From: Tremella fuciformis
Taxonomy: Eukaryota; Basidiomycota; Tremellomycetes; Tremellales; Tremellaceae
Direction: 5' to 3'
Length of the DNA stretch: 64,000 nucleotides
Assembly: GCA_032768795.1 (NCBI GenBank)
Contig: CP136495.1
Coordinates: 622,501-686,500 of the forward strand
Shown: one piece after another, positions 22,616 to 32,503 of the stretch
How positions within the stretch are numbered: position 1 is the first letter of the stretch
How the letters are laid out: every line of letters begins with the position of its first letter
The notes under the pieces: model-generated
The model's input: the letters and a program-made list of their open reading frames with translations, nothing else
Database searches by the model: none
What the model was told of the DNA's origin: nothing
Position numbers and translations under genes: made by a program

Positions 22616-23584
22616 ATGTCGTCGGAAGCCTCCAGCTCGTCATCTCGGCCCCCTGCGCAAGACCCAGATCTGCTCGTGCCGCAATACAACGAGGAGCAGC
22701 TGGCAGAGATCAACGCGAAGCTCGACAGCAAGTCGCCACAGGAGATACTGACATGGGCTATCGACAATCTGGACGGACTGTACCAGACGACAGCCTTTGG
22801 CCTGTGAGCTTTCGGCGGTATGTTGGAGCAGAGCTGACACCAAAAGCACTGGTACTGCTGCTGTGGACATGATCTCCAAGATCTCCATTGCGCGCGACGA
22901 GACGCACCTAGTCCCCTTGGTACTTACCTTTCCTGCATCCTTTTCACAAGACGCTGATTCCAGATCTTCATCGACACCCTCTATCACTTCCCCGAGACCC
23001 TCGAACTGGCCCAGACAGTCTCCGACACCTATCTTGCGACTCTGCACACGTACAAGCCGCCAGGAGTATCTACAACAGCCGAGTTCGAGGCAAAATACGG
23101 CGAGAGACTATGGGAGACAGACGAAGCTGCCTACGACTACCTCGTCAAAGTCGAGCCTGCCGCGCGGGCGTACAAGGAGCTCGGGGTGAGAGCGGTTATT
23201 ACCGGCCGCAGACGAAGTCAGGGGGCCGAGCGAGCGGGTCTCAAGGCTGTAGAGGTGGACGAGCGGGGCCTGATCAAGGTCAACCCGCTGGCCTTCTGGG
23301 GTTTCAAAGAGGTCAAGGCGTATGTGGACCAAGAGTGAGTCGACTGCCCCCACCTCGAAAGCCAAGCTGAGCGAAAAAGGGGTGCGCCGTACAACCCCTT
23401 GTTGGACAAGGGATATCGCTCCATCGGGGACGTTCACTCGACGGCTCTTCCAGACCCTAGCATTGCATCGGATGCAGCGGAAAGAAGCGGCAGATGGCAG
23501 GGCAAGTCGAAGAGCGAGTGCGGATTACACGCCAACTACTTCGACATGAAGGCAAGATTCCAGGCGCAGACCATACAATCATAG
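22616..23584 (+). CDS. MET16: Phosphoadenosine phosphosulfate (PAPS) reductase
   Basis: The enzyme reduces PAPS to sulfite with thioredoxin in sulfate assimilation. The start at 22616 (MSSEASSSSS) is the only ATG that fits. Four exons: exon 1 ends with TWAIDNLDGLYQTTAFG, exon 2 carries TGTAAVDMISKISIARDE (equivalent to the nucleotide-binding P-loop region), exon 3 holds IFIDTLYHFPETLELAQTVS and AVITGRRRSQGAERAGLKAV, and exon 4 holds PYNPLLDKGYRSIGDVHST. The catalytic cysteine motif near the C-terminus reads KSECGLH, matching the conserved E-C-G-[IL]-H. Length is about 270 residues, normal for the family. The fourth exon extends some residues past ECGLH, ending ARFQAQTIQS. Confidence 0.93.
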
Positions 23585-24026
23585 CATCCTGTCGCACGAC
23601 ATTGTCGCAACTGTTCAGCGTCAAGAGTCATGAACCTAGAGAAACCGATCCAGCAGCTTGCTCCGACTTGTCGCTTCCTTTGCTCAACTGACGTCTTTTG
23701 CCGCGCTCGATATTCCTCGAGACATCTCTTTTACGGGTACTGGAAGACTTGATTCCCAATCTCGCGCCGTCTTTGACAGACTACGGTGGCGTTTGCGGGC
23801 CACACGCAAGGCTCGGCAGCCGGCCGATGTGGAATAGCTCACTGTCAATCAAGGGGTTTCCCGACTGGACATTTTCGAATCTTGTCTTTTGTTTGAGCAT
23901 TACAGACATCTCTTCAAAGGATCGTTCTGCGTTCAGTAGTATGAGAGCCACTTTTTCCGAGGTCACAGCCTACTCACCTAACATTATTATTCATTGCGTT
24001 CAGGCTAAATCTGAAGAAGCTCTCGT
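23585..24026. other. Left flank of the accessory island
   Basis: This stretch holds the 3' flank of MET16 and the upstream region of orphan gene A. A 110-residue frame from about 23698 to 24030 has no recognisable features and overlaps gene A's ATG; I judge it fortuitous. Base composition turns visibly A/T richer from here. Confidence 0.35.
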
Positions 24027-24635
24027 ATGATGTCCAGCCAGCCCGCCCTCACAAGTGCAATACTCTTGGAACCTTGGTTCCCATCAGTCATGGGGTCGAC
24101 TATTCAACCTACGACGGAAGAAGCGCTGTTCGAGGTCTATCGCAAATCTCGTTCATTCTCCTTCCTTGCTGGAGGTGTTTATGACGGACCTGTTGGCGAG
24201 AGAGCTGAGTTTGATAGAATCAACGAGGCGCTCGGCAGACGAGGATAGTTTGTCTGCCCCACTGTTGCGATCCACTGACGGGCAGGGAATTTCGAACTGC
24301 TTCCTTCCGGGGAGCTTCGCCTGCCGGTGGTCTCGGCAGACTTCGTGGCCACTATTCATCGACTGATTCCCAGTATGCAGCGCGAGGTCGGCGATGTGAT
24401 CTCGACGTTCCAGCTTTCAGGAGAGGCGTACTTGTCGGACCCAAACTCAAGGTCTGACGAGATTGCGATCGCCAACAAGCGATTGAAAGCTGCGTCTACG
24501 TTGAGAGAGATTTCGCCAGACTTTCGTCGAATCGGTACTGCACTCGACTCGTTGTGGTCTGCAGACAGGGATACATACCAAGCCAACCTGAGGGAAAAGT
24601 CTGATCAGCTTCGCAGGGAATATAACATCATTTAG
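24027..24635 (+). CDS. Orphan tandem family, member A
   Basis: Two exons: 24027-24174 and 24286-24635, joined in phase 1, giving about 165 residues. The donor chosen (GTGTTT after GGAG) is the only one that keeps the frame. It makes exon 1 shorter (49 codons) than in the sister genes (68-70), so this exon is the least certain. Exon 1 opens MMSSQPALTSAILLEPWF. Exon 2 holds the family block (GELRLPVVSADFVATIHRLI, then PSM) and the C-terminal block LREKSDQLRREYNI directly before the stop. There is no signal peptide, membrane span or known domain. The block of exon 2 is almost the same as in member C, showing common descent. Function unknown. Confidence 0.55.
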
Positions 24636-25749
24636 CGGGTAACCGATGGCTCATCTGCAGATTGCCGGGTGGACGAGACTGGGAGGCCGCTGGAGCTTCT
24701 CTGTCCGAACCCCCTCCCCACCCGGGAACTCTTCGCTTGAGCGAAAGAGCCAAACATCTGATCAAGCATTGACACTTTGACCCACTGCTTATAGACCCCT
24801 GCATGAATGATACGGCCATGCCGTCCTCAGTATCATCGATTGATAAGGTTGCATGACAGCTCGCGTGAGATAGCGCGCTCCCGTCTTTCCCTGTTTTCTG
24901 CATTGCTTGCTGGATCCCCGGATCAGCTGGTCCCGCGTCCACCCCAGCAGCCTCTCAATGACATACAAGCACGGCTTGTCAGAGAGAATGAATGCTCGGT
25001 GCTATGATATGGACATACAATGGGGGCTGATAAGACTCATCTCGAATTCCAAACCTGCGTTGCGGGACTCGGAATTCAAGGGGTCTTGGTGAGCGCCGTT
25101 GCTTTCCTCTTGCCCAGCACTATTACGGTCACTTGTTGGGGGCATGTCTGCATGCGAGCCAGTCCAAGCAACTTGCATGCGGCGCTTGTAGGAGACATTA
25201 GCCTCTTGCTACATATTCTCTATTAGAGGAGAATCCATGAGACGGGTATGTCCCGAAGAACGATGTGCCCCTCGCGCAGTCTTGACGGCTATGCGCACAG
25301 AGTGTCAGTCGAGAGGCATTGACCCCGCGTAGCTCAGCCCGTTATCAACAGGGTCAGGATTAGGGGGCTACTCAGATTGGCGAGAGGTAGGACGCCTAGT
25401 GCTTGCCAATCTTGGGCAGAATCGGCGGAGCTCGACAGAGAGGACCAGTTTTGTCATCCATTGATAAAGTCCAGCGAAGGCGATGACCACGATTCGATAT
25501 ACGCAGCACCATCTGTCGCATTGAGATTTCTTGGGTACATGCCTTACCTTCCTTCCAAACGAGAATCACGATTGGGATTTCCCATCGTATCTTCTGGGCC
25601 CAGCACAAGAGACACTTGAGATCTCCAAACGAAGAGATCGTGCACCCATCGTGATGAATGGAGGGCTTGTATAGAAGGCGAGACTTGCAGGCGACCTGTA
25701 CTGGACACTCTACCTTACTCTTAGTTTGCCCAACTATTCGCCACTGACA
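24636..25749. other. Spacer between orphan genes A and B
   Basis: This is about 1.1 kb without convincing coding sequence. Short frames on both strands lack codon bias and conserved motifs. A tRNA-like A-box (TAGCTCAGCCCG) occurs at about 25330, but no matching B-box follows. A TATAGAAGG sequence at 25670-25678 probably belongs to gene B. Confidence 0.4.
25670..25678 (+). promoter_or_regulatory. TATA-like box of orphan gene B
   Basis: TATAGAAGGC lies 80 bases upstream of gene B's ATG, similar in spacing and context to the TATA boxes of members C and D. Confidence 0.4.
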
Positions 25750-26648
25750 ATGAGCGACGTCGAAGAAGCGATCCCGTGCGCTTTCCTCTTCAGGGAGCCC
25801 ATGCGAGTCTCCAGCGAAGGCGATCCATTCCAAGCGCACCTCTCAACCCTGCACGACGTCCAGTTGTCCCTACAATTGTTGAACATGCTGGGGAACATCG
25901 TACTTCGTCGCGATGCCGAGAAGATAAATCCAACAGAGTCTAGCTTTCTTGGATGTTCGTCACTCATGTCTAACCAAAAGATCCCATCTGACTGCCTACA
26001 TGCTGCACGGGTGTTCACTGATCTGCAGATTTCTTGGCAATCGATGAGCTGAAGGAGGAGGACGTCACGAATGTGTCCGCCTCGCACTTGACCCGGCTCT
26101 GTCATACACTTCCTCACATCGTCAAGCTAGCCAAAGAAGCTAACGAGACTTCGAATGGAACCCCGTCCGGCCTGGTTGACACTGCCGCTTGGACTGACCT
26201 AGAAAGGGAACTTGCTAAGGCGGTGCCGCTTCTTCCTGACTGGTCCGAAGAGAACGACGGTCAAGATCAATCACTGACTTTAGAGGAGCGTAACGCTTCT
26301 TGGCGACAGGCGGTGCATTGGACCTATTTCGATGCCTTAGACAAATCGTTCATCCCCAATTTCGAGGATGTGCTGAATGCCGTGAGCTCCTTTGGGGAAT
26401 CTGGGACTCCTGAATACCGGACAGCAATGCAAGCCGAAGCAAACAAGTGGAGCTGGAGCTTTGCGGAACGAACTGCTGAGCAGAGGGATGCGGACGCAAA
26501 GGAGGAGCACGACGCGCTCAGCAGTCTCTTCCGTCACAAGGTCTTCCTCGACTCTCCTGACGGTGAATCAGGCAAAGAGACTCTCTTCATGGCGAAAGAA
26601 TTCACTGAGGAGCCTCCTATGCTTCCGCCCTTCACGCTTCCACCGTAG
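25750..26648 (+). CDS. Orphan tandem family, member B (most diverged)
   Basis: Two exons: 25750-25954 and 26029-26648, with a 74-base phase-1 intron, giving about 274 residues. Exon 1 has 68 full codons, as in members C-E. The start MSDVEEAIPCAFLFREPMRV parallels the TSAILF/TSGFLF openings of its neighbours. Exon 2 starts FLAIDELKEEDVTNVSASHL; the segment SASHLTRLCHTLPHIVKLAK sits where the other members have LP..........TIHRLLPSM. The long C-terminal part is Trp/Glu/Ala rich (SWRQAVHWTYFDALDKSFIP, EANKWSWSFAERTAEQ) and ends PPFTLPP. No known domain, signal peptide or membrane segment is seen. Membership rests on gene order, intron phase and position, and weak sequence resemblance. Confidence 0.6.
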
Positions 26649-27334
26649 GGTGAGGGGCTTTCTGTAGCACCGTACATCTGCCAATAGACGCCAACTATTT
26701 CCAAATGAAGGTGAGTTTACAGTGTTTGACTATGCATTCTTAGCTTCATGTCGTGCGCAAGAGATTTGAATTTCAGGGGAATGGACCTGTAGCACACTAC
26801 ATGTAGCCTCTTGTACCGAAATTCACCACCGGTGCTCAGTGGCGGAGTCTAGTCTCGCTCGTGCCCTGTCCTTCCGTGCGGATAAAATCGCTCGCGGCAG
26901 TCGGCGTTCCATCGGCGAGTTCACAGCTGCAAGGCTCAAGATCCATATTGCCGATGATGCTCTGCACGCTCATCCCCCTGCACACCGAACTCAATGATTC
27001 GCACTAATCAAGCAACTTTGCAACCTCGCACGGACATTTGTCATGATTTGGAACTGCATCGCCCGCTTCGTAAGAACGACTCATGTGTCTCGACCACATC
27101 CCCACGCGGAGATATGAAATGATCTGGAAGTGCAAATGTCTAGTTGGCTGCGCAATGCCCAAATCGGCGGGTGTTGGCTATAGTCAGGCGGCTGTTGTCA
27201 TCAAAAATCTCATATCAGACCCTTTGTTGGCTTATGCCACCTATATAAGAGGTGCACGGCAGGGTCAAGACGGCAGGTTTCATTTTTTTGCGTTTTCAGT
27301 ATACTGCTAGATTCCGTCGCGGAGCGCATCGAAT
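26649..27334. other. Spacer between orphan genes B and C
   Basis: No coding sequence could be supported. Short antiparallel frames lack structure. The last 100 bases carry the TATA box of gene C (27242-27249) and a T-rich tract (near 27282-27302). Confidence 0.4.
27242..27249 (+). promoter_or_regulatory. TATA box of orphan gene C
   Basis: TATATAAGAGG lies 93 bases upstream of gene C's ATG. It is a near-perfect TATA consensus. Confidence 0.5.
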
Positions 27335-28162
27335 ATGTCTGAAGCGTCGTCATTTGTCACCAGTGCTCTACTCCATCCCCTACTGATCTCGGATGTCAGC
27401 CAGGACTTCGTCGACTTTGAAAGAGAACATGCAATGTCCGAAATCAGGGAAGAGTCTCAGATGTATGAATTACTCCTGGGCCACCTTATGCCTAAGACCA
27501 GGTGGGGTGAACTGCAAAGGACACACGCGGCGCGATTGACCAGTGAGTCAGACTGCTCGCCTGGATAAGGCACAGATTGACCGACAGAGGGATACGGCTG
27601 GGACAGCTCAGGGGAGATTGTGCTTCCCGAAATCCCCGCACGATTCATCGCCACAATCCACCGCCTTCTACCTTCGATGGAACAAAGAATCCCCACTTTC
27701 GTCGCCCGTATCATGATGAGAGCTACCCTCGACTTGCTGAGGGGGGGCTCGGCAGGTAGACAGGTCACCTCGCTATTTTCTGACACGAGCTTTGCTCTCA
27801 CCTTGTCCCAGAGATTCCCCCGGACTCTACATGACCTCAAGCTTGAGCTTGACAGTATGGGGCAGATTGGGAGTGACATTTACTATTCAAAGCTTCAAGC
27901 AAAGTCAGAAGAGATCCGTAGAACACACAGAATACGTGGAAGGCAGTGTTCAGTGATTGAGCGTAAGCGAGACGATGACGCCTTGGATACTGGGGAGTCA
28001 GCCTCCAAGAGGGTTCATGTTGACACGGACTCAAACTACGATGACTCTGAGTATCAAGCCGTGCTGAGGACGGTAATAGAGCACGCCGAACCACTCCCCG
28101 ACCTCCCCAGCTTGGAAGGGGAAGGGATGGCGGACGAAGTGATGGCGGACGAGAACCCGTAG
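27335..28162 (+). CDS. Orphan tandem family, member C
   Basis: Two exons: 27335-27542 (69 codons plus one base) and 27588-28162, with a 45-base phase-1 intron (GTGAGT donor, GACAG acceptor), giving 260 residues. Exon 1 opens MSEASSFVTSALLHPLLISD and is predicted helical. Exon 2 begins GYGWDSSGEIVLPEIPARFI and continues ATIHRLLPSM, almost matching member A. The second conserved block, LQAKSEEIRRTHRI, lies about 95 residues later. Unlike member A it then carries an extra tail: a basic nuclear-localisation-like stretch (VIERKRDD, SKRVHVD) and an acidic segment ending MADEVMADENP. There is no signal peptide, suggesting a cytoplasmic or nuclear protein. Function unknown. Confidence 0.65.
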
Positions 28163-29330
28163 CCTCTAGTACTCTAATATGATTTTATCCTCATGTGAAT
28201 ACTGCATTTGAATTCCCTCGCGCATTCCTGCTCTATCACAGACGCCGTCATGACCCTGGAGGGACCACCTTCCCTTCGCGGTTCTCTGTTACACAATGAT
28301 GAGAGCTATGCATTCGTCCATCTCTGCAGTTCTCTACTTATGAGCTGTCGCTCTGCTCAAGCCATCTACATAAGGTTACTCATTTGGCCGCAAGAGGCAA
28401 TTCTGACCCTATGAGGCGTCCTCGGGGTCCTCGGGGCCTATTGTTCAACATTCTCCTTCATATACAAGCAAGCATTCGTTGCCACACCATACTGTCGAGC
28501 TGATACCGCAAGTAGAGATTTCGACAAGCCAGTCTACAACAAGATGAACAAGATGCCTATGGCGCCTTTCAGGGGCCCGCGGGGACGTTCTTGTTACCGA
28601 AACGACTGACGCGCGTGACACAACATCCCTTAACGTCGGAGCGATAGGCTGTGACCATTATGAATACCTGAGCGAAATGATGAAGATGCGCTCAGGCTGC
28701 CTTCTGCAGTCGCCGACAGATATGTGCAGCGAACCTCAGCAACGCGCACGGACTATCGTGATGGCAATCAGAAAGGATTGGTCCCACCGCTGAGCCGAGC
28801 CGCTTGCAGAGTGAAAGGCTGTCGAGCAGGCAGAGCCCTGCATATTGCACGAGACCTGACATCCCTGCAACCAAAGCTGCCCTAGCACTTGTCGGGGGCT
28901 CCGCGGACATCCAAATTGACGATCTCCTGAGTCTCATTTCTGTGGCTTCGCAGACTCGCACTGCATAAACGTCCTGCGGCTCTTTTCCTCGTTTCCTCGT
29001 TTCCCGAACTACAGTCTCCGAAAGTCCCCCTCAAGGACTCCCTGACCCTGTCAGCATCGTAGCCGCTCTCACTCTCACGGGTTCGCAAACTGACGGAGAG
29101 GAGCCTCGCATTTGGCAGAACAGCCGAACAGAGCTTCTCATTTGGAAACAGAGGAGCACAGGCGCCATCAGCACGTCGCCCTGCACCGACACTGAGGATG
29201 TGAAATTGCGAAAACACATTGGTGCCACGATTTCACATGGACTTGGAAAAATGCTATACGTATGACAAAGGCTGAACATCTGCTTGCAATGCATCTCAGG
29301 CTTTTTGGAATGTTGTTTGAAATCGACTTC

Positions 29331-29360
29331 CAGTCCTTTCCAGTCCTTTCCAGTCCTTTG
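29331..29360. repeat. 10-base tandem repeat, three copies
   Basis: CAGTCCTTTC is repeated three times (the last copy ends in G), about 35 bases upstream of the TATA box of orphan gene D. It could be a simple expansion or repeated activator sites. Confidence 0.8.
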
Positions 29361-29395
29361 CTTCACAAAGCCTTGCCTCGAGGGGTATAAATGGC

Positions 29396-29403
29396 TAGTA
29401 GTG
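29396..29403 (+). promoter_or_regulatory. TATA box of orphan gene D
   Basis: TATAAATGGC lies 92 bases upstream of gene D's ATG, the same spacing as in gene C. Confidence 0.5.
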
Positions 29404-29487
29404 GAGTTGTGCATGTGCGCGACAAATCTCACTTCTGCTCTTCTAGGAGCCATATTGCATCTCGACCTTGGTCAGTGATATCGCAAC

Positions 29488-30375
29488 ATGTCGGTCGATG
29501 AGGAAAGTAGCCTAACTAGTGGTTTCTTGTTCCCCGATCTGCTGCAAAGGGTGAATGACGCCACGGACATCAAGGACAAAGTGTCCGCTCTGCAAGACGT
29601 CAAACGCGCCGCAGAAATGGTATACTTTCTCGGGCCGCTTGCCGCTTTGGAGACGACGGATACCACTTCAGAGCGCTTGCGTCCCTTGTTAGGTGAATTA
29701 TCACCCGCCGGCTCCAGCTGCTCTTGGCGGTCACCACAGTGAGGGAACTGACAGATAGACGATTTATGTCTCAAAACTGACGGGGACGACACAGGCAAGG
29801 TTGCGCTCCCAGACCTTCCACTGAAGACAATTTCGACCTTAGTCTTGTACGAGAGGCAACTGAGCTGGTTTGCCGGGCAGACGGATCGATTCCTGAGACG
29901 CTATCGCTCCAATCTTTCGCACGACAAACGGTCGGAATATGATCCAAATTTTGGGATGGAGTCAGAGTCGCAATTTCGAACTTGGTCAGAGGAGAAGTTT
30001 ATCCCTACTCTGACTGCGTTCTGCAAGCTTTACACCTCTCGGGGACGTATTGACTATAGTGATCAACGTTGGCTCAAGGCAATCACCGATCTTTCTGATC
30101 AAACCAAGGCAAAGTACAATATCGTAGACATGGAGACGGCCAGAGCGCTGGACGACACTGATCCGCAGAGCAGTACAGATCCTGAGTCACGGGTCGATGT
30201 CAATTGGACAAAGGTGGCCGGCTTTGACGGCAAAACTCTGCCCCTTTTCGCGGAGTTCGCAGAGCAGGCAAAATCTTACTTGTCAAGCGGTGTTCATTAT
30301 GATCCTAAGTCGAGGGAAGCTGGCCCGGGAAGCGCGATGAATACATTGTTCTACAATTTCTTCGGGGGTGACTGA
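29488..30375 (+). CDS. Orphan tandem family, member D
   Basis: Two exons: 29488-29692 (68 codons plus one base) and 29795-30375, with a 102-base phase-1 intron, giving 261 residues. Exon 1 opens MSVDEESSLTSGFLFPDLLQ and ends in a helix (VSALQDVKRAAEMVYFLGPL) that resembles member E (VLEDARRTAETLYCFASL). Exon 2 starts GKVALPDLPLKTISTLVLYE, the family LP block. The C-terminal block reads ITDLSDQTKAKYNIVDMET. The tail includes VDVNWTKVAGFDGKTLPLF, which has a counterpart in E (FSEVPGFDAETSLETDW), and ends NTLFYNFFGGD. No signal peptide, membrane span or known domain is seen. Function unknown. Confidence 0.65.
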
Positions 30376-31399
30376 CCCAGCCGCCTCTCGCCAATTACAG
30401 TCTCTAAAGTAATCATGTCAGCTTTGGGCGTTTGGATCTTATATCTGTTACTGCTCGTTGAACGTCCCCCTTTTGCTCTCATCACCGTTCTTGTCCCTGG
30501 TCTATGTATTTACTTCATTTTCCCCGCTTTTTATCGTGTCTCGGAGTCTGTTGCACGACAGGCCTCCGTGACGCCTCATACGATCAGACTTGGCTCTTTG
30601 AGCAGGATGCGGACGAATACGATGTCACTCCGAAGGCTGAGCCTTGCAGAGGGCGTCTGACAGCGATTGAGTAGCAGTTCCGGGGTCGCATTAAGCGATT
30701 GCTTATAACTCTCACCGTACATAAACACTCGTGATCATTTCCTGTGAAGCCCTTTGAATGGCGAGGACAGGTCACACAATCGCTCTTTCGGGGGTGCAAG
30801 TGTTCCGCTTCGCTGACATGGTCTGCATCAATCTGGATACTGCCAGTGGCGCAGACTCCGGAGAGGCCACGGCCTATACCGCTGAATATGCCTACCGCGC
30901 GCGTCGCATGCAGCGACCAACATTCTCACCCGCAGGACCTTGTGGCTCTGGGCTTCCCGCCTTTGTATGCGCGGGAGCGAGGGGTTGGATTGTTCGAAGA
31001 TGGGGAAAGGGGGGGAGGGTGAGGGGGACGGGGAGGGGGCGCTCTCTCTACAACATGTGGAATCTACTGACTCCCGTTGATGGCTTTGCTGCCAGCAGTG
31101 CTTCTATGTCAGCCTCGCCCACGGTCCTAGCTCCACCCGAGGCCTTCTCGGTCGTAGCTTCACCTGGATTGAGTAGTGTGGCGCCACCGAGCTGAACAAG
31201 GGATCCGCTGTTACAAAGACATCATCTTCAAATGACCGACGAACATATAAAGGCGGAGGGCTCTGCGTACTGTACAAAGATGCCATAGTGCGCACCAGAA
31301 GTCCAAAGCGGCAACCCTCCTAGCGACATATCTCATCCTCACCCAGACGAACTTCATGTGCTTCCTCCGCCGTCACGCTCAATCCTCGGACGCACGAAC
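30376..31399. other. Spacer between orphan genes D and E
   Basis: No gene could be supported. A frame at 30415-30660 is hydrophobic at its start (VWILYLLLLVERPPFALITV) but has no conserved motif and only a short, basic tail. A G-rich tract lies at about 31003-31040. The TATA box of gene E is at 31246-31251. Confidence 0.4.
31246..31251 (+). promoter_or_regulatory. TATA box of orphan gene E
   Basis: TATAAAGGCGG lies about 154 bases upstream of the ATG at 31400. The core is followed by GGC, as in genes B (TATAGAAGGC) and D (TATAAATGGC). Confidence 0.45.
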
Positions 31400-32254
31400 A
31401 TGAACACCACCGCTACAAGTGTCACTAGCGCCATTCTGTTTGCTCCCTCGTTAGAGAGCTTCGCTTCTGCCAGTGATCTTTCTCAAAAGCGAAAGGTGCT
31501 GGAAGACGCAAGGCGCACTGCTGAGACGTTGTACTGTTTCGCTTCACTTGCGGCCTCGATCTCAACTCCTCCAGTCATCTTGACTGGGGACCTCCCCTCC
31601 CCCCCCCGAGGTGAGCGATTATGCTATTCCCACGGCTGATCGGCTTCTGGTGCGATAGGGGATGATTGACCTACAAAGCCGTCTTACATGAATGATCAAG
31701 GCGTCCCGATTTTGCCAGAACTTTCGATCGACGCAGTACTGACCTTGTTTGTCTGTCTACCAGCCCTCATATCTATATCGCGAAGCGACTGTAAAGCTCT
31801 GGGAGATCCCAATATCGCCCCTTCAGAGAGCGCTCGAGCGTCCTTAGCCGCGCGCATAACGTGGTTAGAGCAGGTGTATGAGCAGAACCTCCTGCGTTTC
31901 AAGTAAAATATGTTTGAGATACTCCCAGCACTCCCCACGCAGTTTTGCTCGAGACTGAAGGATCTATCGAATCACTACAAGAGATCTTATCACATGATGG
32001 AGACCTCTCACCCCAGAACAGCGGTAACAGACAACACAGGGATCGCATTTTCAGAGGTGCCTGGTTTCGACGCAGAAACCTCCCTTGAAACGGACTGGAT
32101 TGCTGTCAGAATTGAATGCGACCACTACAACACATTCGGGATCAGTCGTCGGCAGGAGGTGAACTCGTTCATATGGAGGAGTGACCCTTCTACAGGAATA
32201 GAAGAAGGCGAATTCATGGCATTAGTCAGACCAAGACCGGCTTGGATACGTTAG
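31400..32254 (+). pseudogene. Orphan tandem family, member E (in-frame stop or unresolved second intron)
   Basis: Exon 1 is 31400-31610 (70 codons plus one base) and exon 2 starts at 31701, with a 90-base phase-1 intron. Exon 1 opens MNTTATSVTSAILFAPSLES; TSAIL is shared with member A. Exon 2 starts GVPILPELSIDAVLTLFVCL. A TAA at 31904-31906 interrupts the frame after NLLRFK. The same frame reopens immediately with MFEILPALPTQFC and the family C-terminal block (RLKDLSNHYKRSYHMMET), then FSEVPGFDAETSLETDW as in D. Either this is a nonsense mutation, or a 70-base intron (GTGTAT at 31872 to GCAG at 31941) removes the stop and joins WLEQ to FCSRL. The intact downstream frame favours a recent mutation or a genuine splice. 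Confidence 0.5.
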
Positions 32255-32503
32255 ATGGTAATACCGTCTTTCAGAAAGAACAGTTTTTCCCTGCCTGCTA
32301 TACATACGCATCAAACCATGCGAGCGACCGTATTCGGAATCGCTTGCGACACCGTGGACGTCATTGACGATGGCGTGCACTTGTTGACACATCGTCGAAA
32401 ACGAGGAAAGACGAGCATCCCTTAGCCCCTATGCGCGACACGGGCGCTACATACAGTGTTCATGCTATCGTGATACGCGTAACAGTGCGAGTTTCCTCGA
32501 AGC
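32255..32503. other. Right edge of the accessory island
   Basis: A short non-coding interval between the orphan family and the CAP2 stop codon. No repeat, terminal inverted repeat or transposon remnant was seen at either edge of the island. Confidence 0.35.

Larger units (their letters stand above)
28163..29487. other. Longest spacer of the island (between C and D)
   Basis: This is 1.3 kb without a supported gene. A TATA-like sequence near 28461 (CATATACAAGC) is followed about 80 bases later by ATG codons (28544 onward) that open only a 21-codon frame, possibly the remains of a lost family member. Minus-strand frames around 28,700-29,450 have no motif support. A 10-base tandem repeat lies at 29331-29360. 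Confidence 0.4.

Noticed and set aside
23698..24030. 110-residue frame upstream of orphan gene A
   Set aside because: It overlaps the ATG of A, has no family motif, and its composition looks random.
25325..25400. tRNA-like A-box (TAGCTCAGCCCG)
   Set aside because: No B-box (GGTTCGANTCC type) or foldable acceptor stem follows within 80 bases.
28692..29453. Minus-strand frames in the C-D spacer
   Set aside because: No codon character, no paralogue similarity and no splice structure.
30415..30660. Small hydrophobic frame after orphan gene D
   Set aside because: It has one possible membrane segment but no conserved motif and no intron signal, and it lies directly at the 3' end of gene D, probably within its 3' UTR.
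24027..32254. Orphan cluster as a homeodomain mating-type locus
   Set aside because: None of the five proteins contains a homeodomain (no WFxNRR motif), and there is no pheromone or receptor gene nearby.
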